Below are positions 7,777-12,032 of a DNA stretch of 12,032 nucleotides, one piece after another (position 1 is the first letter of the stretch; each line of letters starts with the position of its first letter). Made by a program: the position numbers and the translations under genes. Below the pieces are notes generated by a model, which was not told where the DNA came from, made no database searches, and saw only the letters and a program-made list of their open reading frames with translations. This stretch comes from Phycisphaeraceae bacterium (GTDB lineage: Bacteria > Planctomycetota > Phycisphaerae > Phycisphaerales > Phycisphaeraceae): assembly GCA_007119405.1 (NCBI GenBank), contig SKPT01000611.1:1-12032 (forward strand), given 5' to 3'.

Positions 7777-9657
7777 TCACGGCGGCCCGAGCGATCGGAT
7801 CAGCGCCGCGCCATCGCCCGTCGCGCTGTGGCGGGCCGCGAGCGTCGTGCGGCCGGCGCTCAGCGCGACACGGAGCAGATGGTGCACGGCCCGGCCGGCG
7901 ATGATGTTGGGCTCACGCTCCTCGGCCTGCAACCACGTCGCTTCGTCGGGCCAGAGCTCCGCCGCCGCGTAGCCTTCCACCGCGGTGCTGGCGATGGCGC
8001 TGTCCCCCGTGCGGGCGAGAGCCCAGCGGGTGTCGCCCTCGCCGCCGACCGCGGGTTGCTCCTCGCCCGCCAGCGGCAGGGCGAAGCCGCCTTCCACCCA
8101 CGTCGCCCCGCCGGGCGGATCGCCCTCGAGCTCGATGAGGTGCTGCGTGTGGTAGCACTCGGCCTCGGCGGTGAGCGTGGTCTCGACGGTCGCCAGGCAG
8201 CCCTCCCCCGCCGCGAAGCTCCAGACCAGGTGCATGACGCGACCGTCGTTGACGTCAACCTCCTGCACCCGCGGGCGCACCACGACGCCGTCGGCCAGGC
8301 GCAGCGCGAACTGGTTGTCGAAGAGGCTGCGGTGCTTGCTCGTGTCGGCATTGCACGGAAAGTGTGTCGAGTAGACCAACTTCTGGTACAGCGCGCTGTG
8401 GTTCTCGTGGTTGCGCAGGTTGTAGAGGCGCAGCTCGCCGGTGGCCGCCCGGCCGCGCATCACGAAGCCGGGGCCCTGGCGCGGCCGGATGAAGTCGCCG
8501 CGGTCAATGGGCAGCTCCTGTGCGGGTCCGGCCCAGAAGGGGTGCTCGTCGGGCATCGCCAGGCAGAGAAACGTCTTCATCCCCCAGTACGGGTGGCCGC
8601 AGTTGATGTACCCGTCCCGGCCGCCGTCGCTGCCGCGGGCCGTGAGGCGCTCGCGCAGCGTGCCGTCGCGGTGCAGGGTGTCCCGCCCCAGCCAGGCGTC
8701 CAGGTTGCGCGCGAGCATCGCCCGCGTCAGGCCCGGGTCGACCGGCGCGCGGCCGAGATAGTGCGCGGCCACGAGTCCGCTCAGCCAGCCCCACCGGTAC
8801 GCCAGCGACCGGCCGAACAGCACGTTGCGCCCGCCGGCGTCGATGAGGTAGGGCAGGTCGGCGCATCGCTCGTCGAGCTTCGCCAGCGCGCGCTCCAGCA
8901 CCGGGTTGTCCCAGTCCGGCAGCATGGCGCGGAGGTAGGCGTGGTGCGAGCCGTTGACCCAGAAGTTGTAGTAGTCCAGCCCCGAGTAGCGGCTGTCCCA
9001 CATCCAGCCGTCGGCCAGGTAAAGATCGTGGCCGATCAGCAGGTCCCGGCGGACGGCCTCGAGGCTGCCCTCGAAGCCCTGGTCCGCCAGCGCAACCCGG
9101 GCCGCGTGGTTCACCGCCGTGAACAGCGACCAGTTGTTGAAGTGGTGCGTGTTGGCCGTGCACAGGGCGAGCCACTGCTGGATGTTGGCGATCTGCTCCT
9201 TCGTGAGCCGGTCAAAAAGCCAGTCCCGGGCAAGCCAGAGTGACAAGGCGACCAGCGAGGACTCCACCTGCCGCTGGTTGCGCCCGCCCCGCGGCCGGTA
9301 ATCCCAGTAGTCGCGGTGGTGCGGGTCCGTGCCGTGCGTCAGCGCGCTGGTGATGATGTGGCGCGGGTCGATCTCCCGGCCGTCCGTCAGGGAAATGCGG
9401 GTCGGCTCGCCGCGTTGCACGGTCCACGCGGCCAGCGCAGGGAGCATGCGGGTCACCCCATCGCACTGCTTGCCCGATCGCGAGACGAAGTTGTTGAGCT
9501 TCACCCCCTGCCCCGTCTCCCACACGGCCAGGCTGTCGGAGGTGCCGATCAGGCTGTCGTACCAGCCGGTCAGGAGGCGGGCCAGGCGGTCGTGAAAGAA
9601 GGCGCGGTCGTACACGGAAAAGTCCGATGGAAAGTGGGCAGACGCGGCCGAACCCAC
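7777..9657 (-). CDS. DUF2264 family protein (putative glycoside hydrolase)
   Basis: A 626-residue protein matching the DUF2264 pattern. The N-terminal half (about 20-380) is helix-rich with features of an (alpha/alpha)6 barrel: GKQCDGVTRMLPALAAW (62-78), HHFNNWSLFTAVNH (171-184), LADGWMWDSRYSGLDYYNFW (214-233) and GYINCGHPYWGMKTF (349-363). The C-terminal part (about 390-620) is beta-rich. My recollection is that part of this family is classed as glycoside hydrolase GH154 with beta-glucuronidase activity; the substrate here is unknown. No secretion signal is obvious, which suggests intracellular action on oligosaccharides. The start is a GTG at 9655-9657 with GGAGG about 9 nt upstream. It begins 56 nt after the nrfA stop and could be read through from nrfHA, although no metabolic link to nitrite reduction is apparent. 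Confidence 0.85.
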   Translation of the reverse strand: MGSAASAHFPSDFSVYDRAFFHDRLARLLTGWYDSLIGTSDSLAVWETGQGVKLNNFVSRSGKQCDGVTRMLPALAAWTVQRGEPTRISLTDGREIDPRHIITSALTHGTDPHHRDYWDYRPRGGRNQRQVESSLVALSLWLARDWLFDRLTKEQIANIQQWLALCTANTHHFNNWSLFTAVNHAARVALADQGFEGSLEAVRRDLLIGHDLYLADGWMWDSRYSGLDYYNFWVNGSHHAYLRAMLPDWDNPVLERALAKLDERCADLPYLIDAGGRNVLFGRSLAYRWGWLSGLVAAHYLGRAPVDPGLTRAMLARNLDAWLGRDTLHRDGTLRERLTARGSDGGRDGYINCGHPYWGMKTFLCLAMPDEHPFWAGPAQELPIDRGDFIRPRQGPGFVMRGRAATGELRLYNLRNHENHSALYQKLVYSTHFPCNADTSKHRSLFDNQFALRLADGVVVRPRVQEVDVNDGRVMHLVWSFAAGEGCLATVETTLTAEAECYHTQHLIELEGDPPGGATWVEGGFALPLAGEEQPAVGGEGDTRWALARTGDSAIASTAVEGYAAAELWPDEATWLQAEEREPNIIAGRAVHHLLRVALSAGRTTLAARHSATGDGAALIRSLGPP

Positions 9658-9713
9658 GGGGACGATCCTCCGCTTGCGGTGATGCGGCCGTCGGCACAGC
9701 CCCGGCCGGCCTG

Positions 9714-11180
9714 CTACTCACGCGGGTGGCGATAGGGGCCCGGCGGCGCCTCCTCCGTGGGCGTGGCGGTCTCGATCTCCGGCGGCTCAACAGGCCGACG
9801 CTCCAGGTCCGGCGCCGCCTGGTGCGCCAGCACCTGCCCCTGCCGCGCGTAGTCCATCGCCTCGGCCAGGATCCGGGCGCTCTCCTGCGGCGCGTGGAAA
9901 CCCATCGAGTTCTCCGAGTACACCCAGTCGATACGCCACTGCGCCCGACGCTGCATCCGCAACGCCTCGGCCAGGGCTTCCTCGGTCGCGCCGGCCTCCT
10001 GGGCCGCGACGATCGTCTCGATCAACGCGACTAGGGCATCGGACGAGCGGTCGATCAGCTCCCGCGTCCGGTCCTGGATCGTGTGCACCCGGGCCAGCAG
10101 CTCATCCTCGGCCACGTTGTGGCACGTCTGGCACGACGCCGCGATGTCCAGCAGCGGGCTGCGCACGTGGTGCTCGCTCACCTTCATCGCCCCCTCGCGC
10201 TTGTAGGGCATGTGGCAGTCCGAGCACGAGACGCCCGCCCTGGCATGACTGCCCTGCATGAACAGCTCGAACTCCGGGTGCTGGGCCTTGAGCATGCCGC
10301 CGCCCGTGATCTCGTGCGTCCAGTCGTCGAAGTCGATCTCGTCGTAGTACGCCTCCTGCTGCTCGACGCGCAGACCCTTGGCCCAGGGGTACGTGACCAT
10401 GTTGAACTCGGGCTCGAAGTAGTACTCCACGTGGCACTGGGCGCACGCGAACGTGCGCATCTGCTGCCGCGTGGCGTCGCGGTTGACGTCGTAGTCCTCG
10501 ACGCCGTGAACGTGCTTCATGTACTCGGCGATCCCCACCTTGAACGCCGGCCGCGTCACGCGCAGCGCGAGCGTGTCCGGATCGTGGCAGTCGACGCAGT
10601 TGCCCGGATGCTGGATCAGGTGCTCGCCCTCGTCGTCCGTGATCCAGCGCGCCTCCTCCCACGGCATCGCGCTGAGCTGGCGGAAGCCCTCCATCACGTC
10701 CCCGTCGCCCAGGTGCCGGTAGGCCGGCATGACCGAGCTGTGGCAGTGCAGGCACGCCCCGGGCTGCGGCCGCTCCAGCACACGCAGCGTGTGATCCTGG
10801 TCCTGGAGCATGTACGCGTGGCCCCGGGCCTCGCGGTAATCCAGGCTGAACGCGTACCCCGCCCACATCAGCCGCAGCCAGGGATCCTCATCCAGCTTCT
10901 GCTTCGGGATCGCGTCCGACCCGCCGTAGCGCGTGCGCTCGTGGTCGGTGGTGCGCATGAACCCTTCGTACTGGCGCGGAAAGTTCACCGCCCACGCGGC
11001 CGGGTCCGTCGTGTCCTCGTCGAGCTCGACGAAGATGACGTACGGGTTCCGCGCCTCGGTCTTGCGCTCGAATATGTTCGTCAGCAGCGCCGCGGCGAGG
11101 AAAGTACCCACGGCGAAAACCACCACAACCCCGACGAGGATCACCGTCTTGCGCGTGCGGCCAGGGGATTCAGCGGGCAT
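9714..11180 (-). CDS. nrfA: Ammonia-forming cytochrome c nitrite reductase, pentahaem catalytic subunit
   Basis: A 488-residue NrfA that reduces nitrite to ammonium with six electrons outside the cytoplasmic membrane. Five c-haem motifs are visible: CLHCH (143-147), CVDCH (195-199), CAQCH (246-250), CSDCH (319-323) and CQTCH (350-354). The first, catalytic, haem has CXXCH rather than the CXXCK of the E. coli enzyme. Active-site residues align as Arg133 (TLRV), Tyr253 (VEYYF) and His301 (LKAQH). The calcium site also looks intact: Glu252, Tyr253, Lys298 and Gln300. Residues 12-34 form an N-terminal membrane anchor. The last roughly 35 residues are a Pro/Glu-rich tail absent from the E. coli protein. 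The ATG at 11178-11180 has GGAG 7 nt upstream. It lies 195 nt downstream of nrfH, its electron donor. An octahaem or hydroxylamine-type enzyme is excluded by the five haems and the NrfA motifs. Confidence 0.96.
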   Translation of the reverse strand: MPAESPGRTRKTVILVGVVVVFAVGTFLAAALLTNIFERKTEARNPYVIFVELDEDTTDPAAWAVNFPRQYEGFMRTTDHERTRYGGSDAIPKQKLDEDPWLRLMWAGYAFSLDYREARGHAYMLQDQDHTLRVLERPQPGACLHCHSSVMPAYRHLGDGDVMEGFRQLSAMPWEEARWITDDEGEHLIQHPGNCVDCHDPDTLALRVTRPAFKVGIAEYMKHVHGVEDYDVNRDATRQQMRTFACAQCHVEYYFEPEFNMVTYPWAKGLRVEQQEAYYDEIDFDDWTHEITGGGMLKAQHPEFELFMQGSHARAGVSCSDCHMPYKREGAMKVSEHHVRSPLLDIAASCQTCHNVAEDELLARVHTIQDRTRELIDRSSDALVALIETIVAAQEAGATEEALAEALRMQRRAQWRIDWVYSENSMGFHAPQESARILAEAMDYARQGQVLAHQAAPDLERRPVEPPEIETATPTEEAPPGPYRHPRE

Positions 11181-11205
11181 GGTTGCGCTCCGTCAGAGGG
11201 AGAAT

Positions 11206-11371
11206 AGCACACGGATGCACACGGATGGGAGAGGCGATTGTGTGGGTGTCTGGTGCACGTGGGGTTCCTGGGGTCGGTCGATCCGAGGCACGCGGTGGGT
11301 TTCGCGAAGCCGCGAGCGGCCTGGCGGTCGAGGGTCCTTCTGGTTGTGTTTATTCGTGTTCATTTGTGGCT
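11206..11371. repeat. Degenerate dispersed repeat between nrfH and nrfA
   Basis: The 195-nt nrfH-nrfA gap holds a left element reading AGCACACGGATGCACACGGA (from 11206) and a right element (11346-11371) that in reverse complement reads AGCCACAAATGAACACGAAT. They are alignable as imperfect inverted arms built on a CACGGATGAACACGGAT-like theme. Between them, 11291-11314 forms a CGCGG...CCGCG hairpin that includes GGTGGGTTTCGC, a 12-base match to the inner arm of palindromes A and B. No coding sequence is supported here. Confidence 0.5.
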
Positions 11372-11375
11372 GGTT

Positions 11376-11894
11376 CTACGGCCGGCGCCACTGGGCGTGG
11401 CCGACGTCGGCGTGACAGTGGATGCAGGACATCATCTCCCCCCCGCGCTCAATGGGCTTCATCTCGTGGACAAAGTCGCTGTGGCAGTCCAGGCACGAGT
11501 TCTGGACGATGCGACGGTTGCGCGGCTTGATCCGGATCGGCTCCTGGAAGGTCTGAAACGTGAACTCCCACGAATGAAAGAAGCCGTTGTCCGCCTTGGC
11601 GATCAGCCCGTGGATCTTCTCGCTGGGCATGTGGCAGTCGGTGCACGAGGCGACGTGCGCGTGGCTGGACGCCACCCAGGAGTCGAAGTGGTCCTCCATG
11701 ACGTGGCAGTTGATGCAGGAGCGCGGATCCTCGGAAAAGTAGCTGTGCCCGTCGCCGTAGCTGAAGGTGTACGCGGACATGCCGGCGAACATCCCGCCCA
11801 GCACCGCCGCGGCCAGGGTCAGCGCGCCAACACCATGAAAAAGGCTGCGGAGTCGGCCGGCCGGGACAGGGTTCGTGGGGCGCCGCTCACTCAC
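11376..11894 (-). CDS. nrfH: Tetrahaem cytochrome c quinol dehydrogenase, nitrite reductase small subunit
   Basis: A 172-residue NapC/NirT-family protein that takes electrons from menaquinol and passes them to NrfA. One N-terminal transmembrane helix lies at about 18-44. Four c-haem motifs follow: CINCH (60-64), CTDCH (84-88), CLDCH (134-138) and CIHCH (157-161). Met66 lies two residues after the first haem histidine, as in NrfH proteins with a Met-ligated haem 1. His166 near the C-terminus is a candidate distal ligand. Length and haem count fit NrfH; NapC and NirT differ in partner genes, and the adjacent nrfA settles the call. The start is a GTG at 11892-11894 (GTGAGTGAGCGG) with only a weak ribosome-binding site; later Met codons fall inside the membrane helix. 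It is the first gene of the nrfH-nrfA-DUF2264-comEC run, with a candidate promoter and operator upstream. Confidence 0.94.
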   Translation of the reverse strand: MSERRPTNPVPAGRLRSLFHGVGALTLAAAVLGGMFAGMSAYTFSYGDGHSYFSEDPRSCINCHVMEDHFDSWVASSHAHVASCTDCHMPSEKIHGLIAKADNGFFHSWEFTFQTFQEPIRIKPRNRRIVQNSCLDCHSDFVHEMKPIERGGEMMSCIHCHADVGHAQWRRP

Positions 11895-11928
11895 GTTCGT
11901 GTCTCAGATCGGGACGTTGTTATCCGCA

Positions 11929-11939
11929 TTGTCGGACAA
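11929..11939. promoter_or_regulatory. Perfect 5-1-5 palindrome upstream of nrfH (candidate operator)
   Basis: TTGTC-G-GACAA on the plus strand is a perfect palindrome with a single central base, centred 40 nt before the nrfH start codon and just downstream of the candidate promoter. It is not an FNR/NarP-type site that I recognise. A dimeric repressor site is plausible from its position; no regulator can be named. Confidence 0.35.
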
Positions 11940-11962
11940 GTCGCATGATCGGCTCGAAAGCG

Positions 11963-11990
11963 ATTGTACAGATTCCCCCCCCTCCGGCAA
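11963..11990 (-). promoter_or_regulatory. Candidate nrfH promoter
   Basis: On the minus strand TTGCCG (11990-11985, four of six to the sigma-70 -35) and TACAAT (11968-11963, five of six to the -10) are separated by 16 bp. The predicted start leaves a leader of about 60 nt before the GTG. The spacer contains the G8 run, so the promoter lies partly inside the C8/G8 hairpin. Confidence 0.35.
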
Positions 11991-11999
11991 AGGGGGGGG
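11975..11999. repeat. C8/G8 hairpin
   Basis: Eight C (11975-11982), a 9-nt loop TCCGGCAAA, then eight G (11992-11999) form a perfect inverted repeat. The homopolymer arms are prone to slippage. Similar CCCCTCCGGCAAAGGGG elements recur in some bacterial genomes, so this may be a member of a dispersed family. The remaining bases up to the window end (12000-12032) hold nothing I can assign. Confidence 0.7.
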
Positions 12000-12032
12000 T
12001 CACCGCTTTGCCAGCGCCTCCGACCCTCGCCC

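Noticed and set aside
7744..9243. 499-codon plus-strand frame opposite the DUF2264 gene
   Set aside because: Shadow frame: Val/Arg/Ala-rich with no recognisable motif, while the minus-strand frame shows family signatures and a ribosome-binding site.
10083..11207. Plus-strand frame opposite nrfA
   Set aside because: Antisense to a protein with five CXXCH motifs; composition-driven open frame.
11895..11962. FNR-type site (TTGAT-N4-ATCAA) upstream of nrfH
   Set aside because: Looked for because nrf genes are often under anaerobic control, but no acceptable match is present.

Overview
The window is GC-rich (roughly two thirds G+C) and gene-dense. It looks like a chromosomal segment of a planctomycete, probably Phycisphaerae-like. 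The evidence is a pseudopilin-like protein with an H-X(9-10)-DG C-terminal motif, a family of structured palindromic repeats built on GTAGGGTGGG...CCCACCCTAC and GGGTGCCACGGCTTG, and an NrfA with CXXCH at haem 1. The lineage is inferred from these characters, not proven.

Layout, left to right. (1) 56-907, plus strand: an orphan type IV pseudopilin-like surface or secretion protein. (2) 908-1259: no gene; a GC hairpin after the pilin stop, a nested palindromic repeat (copy A) and a 45-bp repeat module. (3) 1260-4634, minus strand: M42 aminopeptidase -> beta-propeller protein -> IclR-family regulator (in transcription order), with gaps of 145 and 191 nt. (4) 4635-5131: no gene; the M42 leader, a hairpin, an inverted pair of the same 45-bp module and the second nested palindrome (copy B). 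The three-gene block is therefore bracketed by related repeats. (5) 5132-11894, minus strand: nrfH -> nrfA -> DUF2264 protein -> comEC in transcription order. The spacing is 195, 56 and 59 nt (or a 4-nt GTGA overlap for the last pair if the upstream GTG is used). (6) 11895-12032: the nrfH upstream region, with a candidate promoter, a C8/G8 hairpin and a perfect 5-1-5 palindrome. Apart from the pilin, all genes are on the minus strand.

Functionally, nrfHA encodes a membrane-anchored tetrahaem quinol dehydrogenase and a pentahaem nitrite reductase, which together support respiratory nitrite reduction to ammonium. ComEC is the DNA uptake channel and is complete, including the metallo-beta-lactamase-like domain. 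The DUF2264 protein (family linked to glycoside hydrolases) and the propeller plus IclR regulator hint at carbohydrate catabolism, but this is inference. I saw no tRNA, rRNA, CRISPR array, transposase or phage gene. No wholly new multi-gene system is evident. The most unusual features are the modular nested palindromes bracketing the three-gene block, the CXXCH haem-1 NrfA, and the layout around nrfH (promoter embedded in a C8/G8 hairpin, a repeat splitting nrfH from nrfA).
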